The translations under genes and the position numbers were made by a program. A DNA stretch of 21,013 nucleotides from an uncultured Hymenobacter sp. (GTDB taxonomy: Bacteria > Bacteroidota > Bacteroidia > Cytophagales > Hymenobacteraceae): the NCBI GenBank assembly GCA_937871705.1, contig CALMOO010000578.1, forward strand, positions 1 through 21,013. Reading direction: 5' to 3'. Shown here piece after piece: positions 1 to 7,445 of the stretch (the stretch's first letter is position 1; every line of letters starts with the position of its first letter). The notes under the pieces were generated by a model. That model was given only the letters and a program-made list of their open reading frames with translations, searched no databases and was not told where the DNA came from.

Positions 1-111
1 GTGGGAGAGGTGGCCCACCGCCTGGGCTTCGAGCACTCGCAGTCGTTCAGTAAGTTTTTCAAGCAGCACGCCGCCGTCTCGCCGGTAGCCTACCGCCTCT
101 CCGCCCCGTAG
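1..111 (+). CDS. AraC-family regulator, C-terminal end (partial, cut by window edge)
   Basis: The first frame is open from base 1 to a TAG at 109-111 and encodes 36 residues. They read as the end of an AraC/XylS helix-turn-helix domain: the second-helix pattern EVAHRLGFEHSQSFSKFFK is followed by a SPVAYR motif near the C-terminus. In this family the segment is the second DNA-contacting helix. The rest of the gene lies outside the window, so ligand and targets cannot be judged. It could be an intact gene or a fragment; the neighbouring sequence is full of remnants. Confidence 0.8.
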   Translation: MGEVAHRLGFEHSQSFSKFFKQHAAVSPVAYRLSAP

Positions 112-329
112 CGCCGTGGCTTCTTGCCCCGGCACGGTGCGCTGGCGACGCCCGGAGGCATCGGCCGCCGCTCGCGCCACCTGACGGGCCGGAGCAGCGC
201 CGCACGGCCGCGCACCCGGACAGGGGAAATTTTACCCTTCGGGAATCGGTTTTCCCTCCTTGCCTGGCGGCTGAAGCAGGCGGAGCTTTGCACCAAGGAT
301 GTTTTGCGCGCCAGGTACAAGCACTGGGC
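112..329. other. Intergenic stretch without a recognisable gene
   Basis: Between the AraC end and the IS5-like remnant I find no convincing coding signal. Open frames exist on both strands but they are GC-driven and have no recognisable protein pattern. The stretch around 229-265 is locally less GC-rich than its surroundings. It may hold further eroded insertion-sequence DNA, but I cannot place it in a family. Confidence 0.4.
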
Positions 330-386
330 TGGCGACTGGCATGAAGCCGTCCCCAACCGCCGGGTGCGGCTTCATGCCAGTCGCCA
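330..386. repeat. Perfect 20-bp inverted repeat with 17-nt loop
   Basis: The left arm (330-349) and right arm (367-386) are exact reverse complements over 20 bases, separated by 17 bases. The right arm lies inside the IS5-like transposase remnant and encodes its GFMPVA segment, so the left arm looks like an inverted copy of transposase coding sequence. As RNA it would form a strong hairpin. No T-run follows, so it is not a typical terminator. Confidence 0.85.
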
Positions 387-533
387 AGCGCTGGGTCGTA
401 GAACGCCCCTTCTCCTGGCTCAACTTGCTTTCGCCATGTTGTGAGGGACTATGGACGCCCGCTCGCTAGCCATGCGGCTTGGCTGTTAGTCACTAACTCC
501 GCCATTTCCCTGCGACGAGCTACTAGTGCTTGA
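359..533 (+). pseudogene. IS5-family transposase, C-terminal remnant with a frameshift
   Basis: Reading from 359, one frame gives GFMPVAKRWVVERPFSWLN, the conserved tail of IS5-type transposases (RWVVER(T)F.WLN). The downstream frame starting near 432 continues with RHVVRDYGRPLASHAAWLL and ends at a TGA at 531-533. Removing one T from the TTT near 429-431 joins the two into a continuous match to the usual order WLN..R.VV.DYE...AW. Only the last ~58 residues survive; the catalytic DDE core is gone. It is a dead fragment. The exact left boundary is obscured by the inverted repeat. Confidence 0.75.
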
Positions 534-608
534 TTCCCCAATATGTTTTTCGCCTCCTCACCGAACGGGGCCGCTTATGGGTTCTGCAACAGCCACGGGC
601 TTTTCTTG

Positions 609-1010
609 CTACACGAAAAACGCGTTAAACCCCTCGATGTCGGAAACATACGTATCGATGCCTGAGATTTTACCAGCCCGCAACTGGCAAACCGTAGCTA
701 GGCGCTCATCAAGCACGAGGGCGTCTCGCTTAGCGGTATTGTGCAGGGACAGGGCTAGGCCATGTAGCCCAATCAGGACATTCTGAAGTTCAAAATTTAA
801 GCCATAGCCGACTATCTGCTGGGCGAGGGCAACTACGGCATCGCCTCCCACGGCCGTGCCCGAAATGGTACCCGCCCCGGGCATCGTCCAGGTGCTATCG
901 TCAGTTAAGAGCGAGCGCAGTAGCGCCCAGTCACGGGTCTTAAGGCTGCTCAGAAACTGATGAGCTAACTCCTGTTTGGCTCCCGTAGAAAGAGCCGGAG
1001 AGATTTCCAT
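609..1010 (-). CDS. SnoaL-like / NTF2-like domain protein
   Basis: This 133-residue protein has the size and pattern of the SnoaL/NTF2-like fold. An N-terminal helix (QELAHQFLSSLKTRDWALL) is followed by the LLTDDSTWTMPG strand typical of the polyketide-cyclase/SnoaL superfamily, then alternating strands to the C-terminus. Members are small alpha/beta barrels that are either enzymes (isomerases, hydratases, cyclases) or binding proteins; no specific activity can be read here. There is no signal peptide or membrane segment. The ATG at 1010 is the only good start. It stands alone between two transposase remnants, with a candidate promoter about 90 bases upstream. The 3' side runs into the IS5-like remnant. 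Confidence 0.8.
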   Translation of the reverse strand: MEISPALSTGAKQELAHQFLSSLKTRDWALLRSLLTDDSTWTMPGAGTISGTAVGGDAVVALAQQIVGYGLNFELQNVLIGLHGLALSLHNTAKRDALVLDERLATVCQLRAGKISGIDTYVSDIEGFNAFFV

Positions 1011-1095
1011 TGTGGTGAGCTGTAAGGGAATGAAGGGGGAAACAGGAATGAACAGCGCCGAGGCTGGTTGGCAACCGGCCGGTCGTCAGCGGGGG

Positions 1096-1103
1096 CAAAG
1101 GTA
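1096..1103 (-). promoter_or_regulatory. Candidate Bacteroidota -7 promoter element (TACCTTTG)
   Basis: The minus-strand octamer TACCTTTG matches the Bacteroidota -7 consensus TAnnTTTG exactly and lies 86 bases upstream of the SnoaL-like start at 1010. I do not see a well-spaced TTG -33 element, so this is a candidate only. It sits between the gene and the IS110-type remnant. Confidence 0.45.
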
Positions 1104-1143
1104 GCCTTGATCCAAAAGATGAACTGCGTTGAATAGCCGAACT

Positions 1144-1329
1144 TTAAGTGAGGGTTTTTGAAAAATCAGCTTGGTAAGGCACGTCGGATTTGACAATGGC
1201 GAAGGCTTGCTGAAGAAGTTTACTGCAGGCGGCAATCAAGGCCACCTTACCTTTCTTGCTCTTCGCTACTAAACGGTCGTAGAGCGATTTACAAACCATG
1301 TTAAATTTTATGGCCGCAAAGGTCCAAAC
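1144..1329 (-). pseudogene. IS110-type transposase, C-terminal remnant
   Basis: The minus strand is open from about 1329 to a TAA at 1144-1146. It contains AAIKFNMVCKSLYDRLVAKS followed by a KVALIAACSKLLQQAFAIVK segment. This is the end of an IS110-type (DEDD) transposase, whose C-terminus typically reads A..FN...K.LYDRLVAKGK.KK.ALIA...KLL. Only about 60 residues remain; the RuvC-like N-terminus and the serine-containing transposase_20 core are missing. The right boundary runs straight into a truncated NmrA-like gene, so the two are a fusion scar. Confidence 0.72.
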
Positions 1330-1519
1330 TCACGGCGTCGTTGAAGTCGCCGGCCACAACCTCGGCTCCGGCCAGTGCCCGCAGGGCCTGCGCCGACTTA
1401 TCGGTGGGGTTGCGCACTAGGGCGCGGAAGGGCACGCCCTGCGCCACTAGCCGCTTGGTTAGCTCGGTGCCAATGGTGCCGGTGGCACCCGTTAGCAGAA
1501 TGGTGGGAGAGGAGGCCAT
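1301..1519 (-). pseudogene. Truncated NmrA-like NAD(P)-binding protein
   Basis: The ATG at 1519 opens a Rossmann fold: TILLTGATGTIGTELTKRL carries the TGATGTIG dinucleotide-binding loop (residues 10-17). It is followed by ALVRNP, which fits NADP preference, and GDFNDAVSLD. This is the first ~65 residues of an NmrA-like/SDR-a5 protein of usual length near 280-300. After SLD the sequence turns into IS110-type transposase DNA, and the frame ends at 1301 with six foreign residues. No downstream half is present in the window. It is non-functional as an enzyme. Confidence 0.75.
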
Positions 1520-1641
1520 ACAAGCTGACGGAAAAGGTTGGTGATTGTCGATAGTATTCTCTGGCCGAAGCCCAAAGAGTTAAGTCGCTGCAAGCGCCCG
1601 ATTCTCCCGGCTTTGGCCTGGTCCGGCTTTACGGGGAGAAG

Positions 1642-3906
1642 TCAGGCGCGGGTTGCCGCCCGCAGCAGCTTGTCAGGGGTGAGGGGCAACTCGCGCAGGC
1701 GCTGGCCGGTGGCGTGAAACACGGCGTTGGTGATGGCGGCCGGGGTGCCCACGCAGCCAATCTCGCCGATGCCGCGCGCCCCCAGCTCCCCGATGTGCGG
1801 GTCGGGGTTGTCAAGAAATTCGATGCTCATCTCGGGCGTGTCGGCCAGGCTGGGTACGTGGTAGTCGGCCAGGTTGCGCACTACGGGGTGCCCGGTGCGC
1901 GGGTCGTAGCTGGTTTCCTCCATCAGCGTGGCGCCCAAGCCCATCGTCATGCCACCGAGGAGCTGCGAGCGGGCCGTGGGGGGGTTCATCACCCGGCCCA
2001 CGTCGTAGACCCCGCAGAGCCGGGCTACCCGAATCACGCCGGTGGCCTCGTCCACGCGCACCTGGGCAAACACTGCCCCGAATGAGTAAAACGAGTACTG
2101 CTTTTTCTCCGGCCCCGGCTTGGCGCTGCCCTCGGCGCTGACGGCCGGCAGCCGGGCGCGGCGCAGAATGGCGCCGTAGTCCTCGCCCTGGGCCGGCGCG
2201 GCCCTGAGCTGCAAGCGCCCGGCGCGGGCCTCGATGGCCTCCTCGGCCGCGCCAAACAGCGGCGACTGCGCGTCGCGGACGGCCAGCTGCCTGAGGGCGC
2301 GCAGGGCATTGCGGCAGGCGGCCAGCACGGCCGGGCCCACGGTGGCGGTGGTGACGGAGCCGCCGGTGTTAGGAGCGGGGGGCAGGGCCGAGTCGCCCAG
2401 CTCGAAGCGCACCCGCGCCACGGGCAGGCCCAGCCCATCGGCGCTTATTTGGCGGAAGATGGTGCGGGCGCCGTTGCCGATTTCGTGGGTGGCGCTTTCG
2501 ACCAGCGCCTGCCCATCGGCCGAAATCGTGGCCCGCGCCGTGGCTGCGTTGCGGCCGGCCGGGTACATGGTGGTGGCCATGCCGTAGCCCACCAGGTAGC
2601 GGCCTTCGCGCATGGCGCGCGGCACGGGGTTGCGCTTTTCCCAGCCAATGAGCGCCTGGCCCCGCGCGTAGCAGTCGCGCAGGTGCTTGCTGCTCCAGGG
2701 CTTACCGGTTTCGGGGTTGTGCTCGGCGTAGTTTTTCAGCCGCAGCGCCACGGGGTCTAGCTTCAACTCGGTGGCCAGCTCATCCAAGGCGCATTCCAGC
2801 GCCCAGCCGCCCACGGTTTCGCCGGGCCCGCGCATGGTGGAGGGCGAGGGCAGGTTCAGGTGCGCCACCTGGTGCGTAAAGCCCAGGTTGGGCACCTGGT
2901 ACAGCATCCGCGAAAGGTTGGCGCAGGGCTCGGCAAAGCCGCTCACCAGCGAGGCGTGCGACTGCGTATCGTGTTGCAGCGCGGTGAGTTGGCCGTCGGG
3001 CGTGGCCCCCAGGGCCAGGGTTTGGCGCGTGGCGCTGCGGTGCCCGGCCACGGTGAACATGTCCTGCCGTCGCCACTCGATTTTCACCGGCCGCCCCACC
3101 ATCCGCGCCGCCAGCGCGGCCAGCAGCGGCGGGGCAAACAGCCAGCCCTTGGAGCCGAACGCGCCGCCCACGAACGGGCAGATAACGTGGACGTTTTCCT
3201 TGGGCAAGCTAAACGCCCCGGCCGCGATTTGCTGCACGCCCGTCAGAAAGCGGGTGGTATCATATAGAGTAAGGAAGTCGGCCCCGTCGCGCTGCTCCCA
3301 GTGGGCAATGGTGGCGAGCGGCTCGATGGGATTGTGGTGCGTCACGGCCGACTCGTAGACGCGCTCCAGCCGGACCGGAGCCGCCGCCAGCGCCGCCGCC
3401 GGGTCGCCAATGCTTACCTGGAGCTTTTCTTCGGGGCTGCCCAGAAACGTGGCGGGCCGCGCCTGGCGGCGGGCGGTGGTCATGGCCAGCTCGGGCGGCT
3501 GCTCGTCGTAGGTGACACCCACGAGCGTGGCGGCGTGGCGCGCCCGCTCGTGGGTGTCGGCCACCACCACGGCCAGCGGCTGCCCGGCGTAGTAAACCTC
3601 GGCGTCTTGCAGCGGCTGGCGCGCCTCGGTCATGCCGCCTTCGCCGCGCAGTAACACCTTGCCCAGCTTGTCGGGCAGGGGCCGCAGCCGGGGGGCATTC
3701 TCGTGGGTGAGCACGGCCAGCACGCCGGGCGTGCGCCGCGCCGCTTTCGCGTCGATGGCCCGCACCGTGCCGCGGGCGATGCCGCTGACCACGACCGCGC
3801 CGTATGCCAGGCCGGGCAGGTCCCACTCGGCGGCGTAGCGCGCCGCGCCGGTTACTTTGAGGTGCGCGTCGGCGCGCTCCAGGGGTTGGCCAATGGCATC
3901 CATCAT
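1642..3906 (-). CDS. paoC: Molybdenum hydroxylase large subunit, PaoC/YagR-like (copy 1)
   Basis: This 754-residue protein is the Mo-cofactor subunit of a xanthine-oxidase-family enzyme, which in the Pao subgroup oxidises aldehydes to acids. An aldehyde-oxidase a/b hammerhead domain fills about residues 18-140. The Mo-binding region includes GGAFGSKG (247-254) and MRGPGE (358-363). Near the C-terminus, GIGEIGCVG carries the catalytic glutamate (about E715) that activates the Mo-bound water in this family. Length matches E. coli PaoC (about 730). It starts with two consecutive ATGs and follows paoB by 20 bases, as the last gene of a paoA-paoB-paoC operon. All visible motifs are intact. The substrate is not deducible; nicotinate- or isoquinoline-type hydroxylases are less likely because the partner subunit is PaoB-like. 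Confidence 0.93.
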   Translation of the reverse strand: MMDAIGQPLERADAHLKVTGAARYAAEWDLPGLAYGAVVVSGIARGTVRAIDAKAARRTPGVLAVLTHENAPRLRPLPDKLGKVLLRGEGGMTEARQPLQDAEVYYAGQPLAVVVADTHERARHAATLVGVTYDEQPPELAMTTARRQARPATFLGSPEEKLQVSIGDPAAALAAAPVRLERVYESAVTHHNPIEPLATIAHWEQRDGADFLTLYDTTRFLTGVQQIAAGAFSLPKENVHVICPFVGGAFGSKGWLFAPPLLAALAARMVGRPVKIEWRRQDMFTVAGHRSATRQTLALGATPDGQLTALQHDTQSHASLVSGFAEPCANLSRMLYQVPNLGFTHQVAHLNLPSPSTMRGPGETVGGWALECALDELATELKLDPVALRLKNYAEHNPETGKPWSSKHLRDCYARGQALIGWEKRNPVPRAMREGRYLVGYGMATTMYPAGRNAATARATISADGQALVESATHEIGNGARTIFRQISADGLGLPVARVRFELGDSALPPAPNTGGSVTTATVGPAVLAACRNALRALRQLAVRDAQSPLFGAAEEAIEARAGRLQLRAAPAQGEDYGAILRRARLPAVSAEGSAKPGPEKKQYSFYSFGAVFAQVRVDEATGVIRVARLCGVYDVGRVMNPPTARSQLLGGMTMGLGATLMEETSYDPRTGHPVVRNLADYHVPSLADTPEMSIEFLDNPDPHIGELGARGIGEIGCVGTPAAITNAVFHATGQRLRELPLTPDKLLRAATRA

Positions 3907-3926
3907 GGCTAGGGAGGGGTAGGAAC

Positions 3927-4979
3927 TTAATAAGGAGCCGGGAAGGTGCCGGCCAGGCCGCCCACGCTGGCGGCGAACGCCGTGCCGGCCGGGCCAGCCA
4001 GCGCTTGCAGACCACTGGTTTCGAGCAAGGCTTGCACCAGCAGGTTGCGGCCGAGCGGAATTTTATAGGCGTTGTGTTCCAGGGGTCTAGCGTCGGCAAA
4101 GGCAGCATCAGCAGCGGCGCGAAAGAGCTTCTCGCTGGGCTTTTCGCCCACTAGCAGGGCCTCGGCGGCGGGCAGCCGCCAGGGCTTGTGGGCCACGCCG
4201 CCCAGGGCCAGCCGCGCCCGCCGAACGTGCTCACCGTCCATTTCCAATGCCACGGCACACGAGACCAAAGCGAAGGCGTAGGAAGCCCGGTCGCGCACTT
4301 TCAAGTAATGCGAGCGGCCCGCGAAAGCCGGCAGGTCGATGGCCGTAATCAGCTCGCCGTGCGCCAAGGTGGTGTCGACTTGCGGCGTAGCGCCGGGCAG
4401 CCGGTGCAGCTCGGGGAAGGGAATGGCGCGGGGGCCGCGCGGCCCGGTGGTTTGCACCACGGCGTCGAGGGCGGCCAGGGCCACGGCCAGGTCGCTGGGG
4501 TGGATAGCCACGCAGGCGTCGGAAGCGCCGAACAGGGCGTGGCCGCGGTTGATGCCCCCGAGGGCCGCGCAGCCGCTGCCGGGGGCGCGCTTGTTGCAGG
4601 GCTGGGCGGGGTCGCGGAAGTAAGGGCAGCGGGTGCGCTGCAAGGGGTTGCCGCCCAGCGTAGCCGCGTTGCGAATCTGGGTGGATGCGCCCGTCAGCAG
4701 CGCTTCGCTCACCACGGGGTAGCGCCGCTGAATTTCGGGATGGGCCGCCGCCGCGGTGTTGCTGACGCCCGCCCCCAGGCGCAACCCGCCCGCCAGCGCG
4801 GTGATCTGCTTTAGGGGCAAAAGTGAAATATCGACCAACCGGCTGGGCCGGTGCACGTCTTCCTTCATCAGGTCAAGGTGCGAGGTGCCGCCGGCGATGA
4901 ACGTGGCCCCCGGCTCGGGCGCCACGGCCGCTACCGCTTGCGCGGTGCTGGTAGCGCGCTGGTACTGAAATGGATGCAT
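3927..4979 (-). CDS. paoB: FAD-binding subunit of molybdenum hydroxylase, PaoB/YagS-like (copy 1)
   Basis: This 350-residue protein is the FAD subunit that passes electrons from the Fe-S subunit to an external acceptor. It has the FAD-pyrophosphate loop FIAGGTSHLDLM (28-38) and the second FAD motif AATLGGN (105-111). The CO dehydrogenase-type C-terminal domain fills roughly the last 110 residues. Four cysteines, C118, C128, C137 and C156, fall in the RTRCPYFRDPAQPCNKRAPG segment and just after it. E. coli PaoB is known to carry an extra [4Fe-4S] cluster in a segment of this kind, and this cysteine set strongly suggests the same. The gene lies 9 bases after paoA and 20 before paoC. Confidence 0.93.
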   Translation of the reverse strand: MHPFQYQRATSTAQAVAAVAPEPGATFIAGGTSHLDLMKEDVHRPSRLVDISLLPLKQITALAGGLRLGAGVSNTAAAAHPEIQRRYPVVSEALLTGASTQIRNAATLGGNPLQRTRCPYFRDPAQPCNKRAPGSGCAALGGINRGHALFGASDACVAIHPSDLAVALAALDAVVQTTGPRGPRAIPFPELHRLPGATPQVDTTLAHGELITAIDLPAFAGRSHYLKVRDRASYAFALVSCAVALEMDGEHVRRARLALGGVAHKPWRLPAAEALLVGEKPSEKLFRAAADAAFADARPLEHNAYKIPLGRNLLVQALLETSGLQALAGPAGTAFAASVGGLAGTFPAPY

Positions 4980-4988
4980 AGCAATGAG

Positions 4989-5510
4989 TTAAGCACCCTG
5001 GGCTTCCAGGATGGCGGCCAAGATGTTGGGGTAGGCGGCGCAACGGCAGAGGTTGCCGCTCATGGCTTCCTGAATTTCGGCGGCCGTGCGCGGCGGCTGG
5101 CCGGACAGCCAGGCGCTGGCGGCCATCAGTTGCCCAGGGGTGCAATAGCCGCACTGCAAGGCGTCGTGCCGGATAAAAGCGGCTTGCAGCGGGTGGAGCG
5201 TCTCGCCCTGGGCCAGCCCCTCAATGGTCGTGATTGCCTTGCCCTCGCTCATCACGGCCAGCGTCAGGCACGCGAGGGCGCTCTGCCCGTCGATATGCAC
5301 CGTGCAGCCCCCGCACTGGCCGTGGTCGCAGCCCTTCTTGGTGCCGGTCAGGTGCAGGTTTTCGCGCAGCGCGTCGAGCAAAGCCACGCGCGATTCCAAC
5401 TGCAGGGGGTAGGCTTGGCCATTAATGGTCAGCGTCACGGGCAGCCGGTTGGTGGGGTCGGAGGCTAGTCCTTGGTCTATAAACTGGGTTTGGTTTGCAG
5501 GGTTCATCAT
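4989..5510 (-). CDS. paoA: [2Fe-2S] subunit of molybdenum hydroxylase, PaoA/YagT-like (copy 1)
   Basis: This 173-residue protein carries two [2Fe-2S] clusters between the Mo centre and FAD. The plant-ferredoxin-type cluster ligands are C61, C66, C69 and C81 (GCDHGQCGGCT and a later Cys). The all-helical second domain supplies C120, C123, C155 and C157 (QCGYCTPGQ and NLCRC). I start it at the ATG at 5510; the frame opens further to a TTG at 5522, and a second ATG is at 5507. E. coli PaoA has a Tat signal; here residues 1-25 show neither a twin arginine nor a hydrophobic core, so a cytoplasmic enzyme is likely. It is the first gene of the operon, divergent from the isochorismatase-family gene. 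Confidence 0.93.
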   Translation of the reverse strand: MMNPANQTQFIDQGLASDPTNRLPVTLTINGQAYPLQLESRVALLDALRENLHLTGTKKGCDHGQCGGCTVHIDGQSALACLTLAVMSEGKAITTIEGLAQGETLHPLQAAFIRHDALQCGYCTPGQLMAASAWLSGQPPRTAAEIQEAMSGNLCRCAAYPNILAAILEAQGA

Positions 5511-5556
5511 TTTGTAATTCAACGAAAGACTTGTTCTAGGAAGCTGTTTCAGTTAG

Positions 5557-5584
5557 GTAGAATTACTGCTGGCAGCAATTCTAC
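5557..5584. promoter_or_regulatory. 28-bp palindrome in a divergent promoter region
   Basis: GTAGAATT (5557-5564) and AATTCTAC (5577-5584) are exact reverse complements. The inner CTGC/GCAG pair extends the symmetry, so 26 of 28 positions pair apart from the central two. A further GCTGTT/AACAGC pair flanks it at 5543-5548 and 5585-5590. It lies 47 bases upstream of the paoA start at 5510 and 133 upstream of the isochorismatase-family start. It could be an operator for a dimeric repressor or an RNA hairpin. No cognate regulator gene is adjacent. Confidence 0.55.
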
Positions 5585-5716
5585 AACAGCCTGGATAGCA
5601 GGGCTTAGTTATGCCTGAAAACCTGTGATTACAACGAGCAGACCTTAACTTTTAAACTCTAGGAACGAGGCGATGTTATGCCACCATTGAGTTCCCTTTA
5701 CCTTAATTCTCTGGTC

Positions 5717-6295
5717 ATGAAAAAAGCGCCTGCTTTGCTGCTTATCGATATTCAAAAGGCTTTCGATAGCCATGCTTACTGGGGTGGCAACAGAAATAAT
5801 GCTCACGCTGAAGCCAATGCAGAGCGTTTGCTTATTTACTGGCGGGCACAGGGTTGGCCGGTTATTCATGTGCGGCACAATTCCATTTTACTGGGGTCTG
5901 TTTTAGCGGAGGGCGAAACTGGCAACGAGTTCAAGGAGGAAGTGAAGCCTATCGAGGGAGAGCCAATTTTCTCAAAATCGGTAAATAGCGCTTTTATCGG
6001 CACCAATCTGCAGGCTTATCTAGTGGCAGAAGGAATTCAGGCGCTGGTTGTCGCAGGCTTAACCACCGACCACTGCGTGTCCACTACCACGCGCATGGCC
6101 GGCAACTTTGGTTTTGAAACCTATTTAGTAGCCGATGCCACAGCTACGTTCGACAAAATAGGTTTTGACGGCCAGCTTTATCCGGCCGAGTTAGTTCATC
6201 AAACAGCGCTAGCCAGCCTGCATACTGAATTTGCTACGGTTTTGACCACCAATCAAGTGCTGGAAATGGTAAGCGCAGGCCATTTGGTGAGCTAA
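5717..6295 (+). CDS. Cysteine hydrolase of the isochorismatase family
   Basis: This 192-residue protein belongs to the isochorismatase-like cysteine hydrolases (nicotinamidase, isochorismatase, biuret and carbamoyl hydrolases). The catalytic triad is visible: D11 in LLLIDIQKAF, K87 in IFSKSVNSAF and C120 in LTTDHCVSTT. The MAGNFGFETYLVADATATF segment after the cysteine is typical. I chose the ATG at 5717 because MKKAPALLLIDIQ is the normal family N-terminus; an upstream in-frame ATG at 5678 would add 13 residues with no family match. The gene is clearly less GC-rich than the pao genes on either side and is transcribed against them, which suggests separate acquisition. It ends 87 bases before the convergent amidohydrolase. 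The substrate is unknown. Confidence 0.88.
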   Translation: MKKAPALLLIDIQKAFDSHAYWGGNRNNAHAEANAERLLIYWRAQGWPVIHVRHNSILLGSVLAEGETGNEFKEEVKPIEGEPIFSKSVNSAFIGTNLQAYLVAEGIQALVVAGLTTDHCVSTTTRMAGNFGFETYLVADATATFDKIGFDGQLYPAELVHQTALASLHTEFATVLTTNQVLEMVSAGHLVS

Positions 6296-6382
6296 CCTAA
6301 TTGAGATAGCGCGGAAGGAGTGCCGAAAATTCTCACTGTCAAAGCAGTAGATAGCCTGGATGCTCGTGTTATAATTCAGGTA

Positions 6383-7357
6383 TTAGGCCAGCCGCGGAAA
6401 CAGCGCCTGCGCGTTGCGCCGCATCACGGCGTCACAGTCGCCGGCTGCTGTCAGGTCGGGGTCGAGCTTGGTTTGCCAGGTTTGAATCAGGGCTTCGGGC
6501 GCGAAGCAGTAGTCGGTGCCGTACAGCAAACGCGCGGGGTCGGCTAGGGTGCGCAGGGCGGGCAGGGTGCGCGGGAGCGGCATGCCGGCCAGGTCGAAGT
6601 AGAAGGTGCGCATGGTCGCGTACAGCTCCTCGGTGGCCTGCGGGTCGAGGTGCATGCCATGAGCCTGGCCGGCCACCCGGTCGAGGAGCACGGGCAGCGC
6701 GGCCCCAGCGTGGGGCACTATCCAGCGGATGCCGGGGTAGCGCTGCGGCACGCGCTGCAGCAGCAGGTGCGTGACGGTGCGGGTGGTTTCAAACATAAAT
6801 TCGAGCAGGGGTGCGGGGTAGCCCAGGCTCACCAGCGGCACCACGTCGCCGGGCGGGGCGGTGGGGTGGAGGAATACTACCGCCCGGCGCGCGTGCAACT
6901 CGGCCAGGAGCGGGTCCAGAGCCGGGTCGCCCAGGTACGTGCCCTGGTAGTTGGTTTGCAGCACGATGCCATCGGTGCGCAGCGCGTCGTAGGCGTAGCG
7001 CACTTCCTCAAGCGCGCCGATCACGTCGGGCAGCGGCAGCGAGGCAAAGAGCCCAAACCGCGTGTGGTGGGCCTGCACCAGCGCCGCCCCGGCCTCGTTC
7101 ACGCGCCGGGCCATTTGCCGGGCCTCGGCGTCGGTGGCCGTCCCCAGGCGCACGCCGGGCGAGGAGAGGGAAAGCATAGCCGCGCCGATGCCCAGGCGGT
7201 CCATCATAGCCAGGGCTTCCTGCTCGCTCCAGGCCGGCCACTGGGGCATTCCGTCGGGCTTGGTGATGCCGGCGGCCAGGGCCGCTTCGCGGTAGAAGTC
7301 GGGAATGAAGTGCGCGTGTACGTCAATGCGCGGCGAAGGGGCTAACGGGGGGGGCAT
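6383..7357 (-). CDS. Amidohydrolase-superfamily protein, ACMSD-like decarboxylase type
   Basis: This 324-residue TIM-barrel protein matches the ACMSD / 6-methylsalicylate / gamma-resorcylate decarboxylase branch of the amidohydrolases. The metal ligands are visible: H14 and H16 in IDVHAHF, H164 in VFLHPTAPP, H216 in IVPHAGAALP and D282 in LLYGTDYCFAP. Family members use one divalent metal, usually zinc, for non-oxidative decarboxylation of aromatic or related acids; some relatives are hydrolases. The start at 7357 places HxH at the usual distance from the N-terminus. It is the last gene after the second paoC, 88 bases downstream. An oxidase product (a carboxylic acid) feeding a decarboxylase is a plausible link, but it is inference. 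An AACCTTTA stretch upstream could be a weak internal promoter. Confidence 0.87.
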   Translation of the reverse strand: MPPPLAPSPRIDVHAHFIPDFYREAALAAGITKPDGMPQWPAWSEQEALAMMDRLGIGAAMLSLSSPGVRLGTATDAEARQMARRVNEAGAALVQAHHTRFGLFASLPLPDVIGALEEVRYAYDALRTDGIVLQTNYQGTYLGDPALDPLLAELHARRAVVFLHPTAPPGDVVPLVSLGYPAPLLEFMFETTRTVTHLLLQRVPQRYPGIRWIVPHAGAALPVLLDRVAGQAHGMHLDPQATEELYATMRTFYFDLAGMPLPRTLPALRTLADPARLLYGTDYCFAPEALIQTWQTKLDPDLTAAGDCDAVMRRNAQALFPRLA

Positions 7358-7445
7358 AGAAAAAGCAAGGCTGTTGTAGCGGGGTAAAGGTTGCGTCTCT
7401 ATACTTCTTCGCCGACCGGCACAACCTCATCGGGCGGGGTATCAC

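Noticed and set aside
1592..1637. CCGGCTTT occurring twice after the first paoC
   Set aside because: A short direct repeat in GC-rich DNA with no hairpin plus T-run; it could be chance.
2771..3358. Plus-strand frame of 195 codons rich in Ser and Arg
   Set aside because: Antisense to the first paoC gene, which is complete and in the expected frame.
4188..5468. Long plus-strand frames (about 205 codons each)
   Set aside because: Antisense to the first paoB and paoA genes; low-complexity Gly/Arg/Gln composition.
6650..7345. Plus-strand open frame of 231 codons
   Set aside because: Antisense to the amidohydrolase gene, which has all metal ligands; the plus frame has no recognisable domain.
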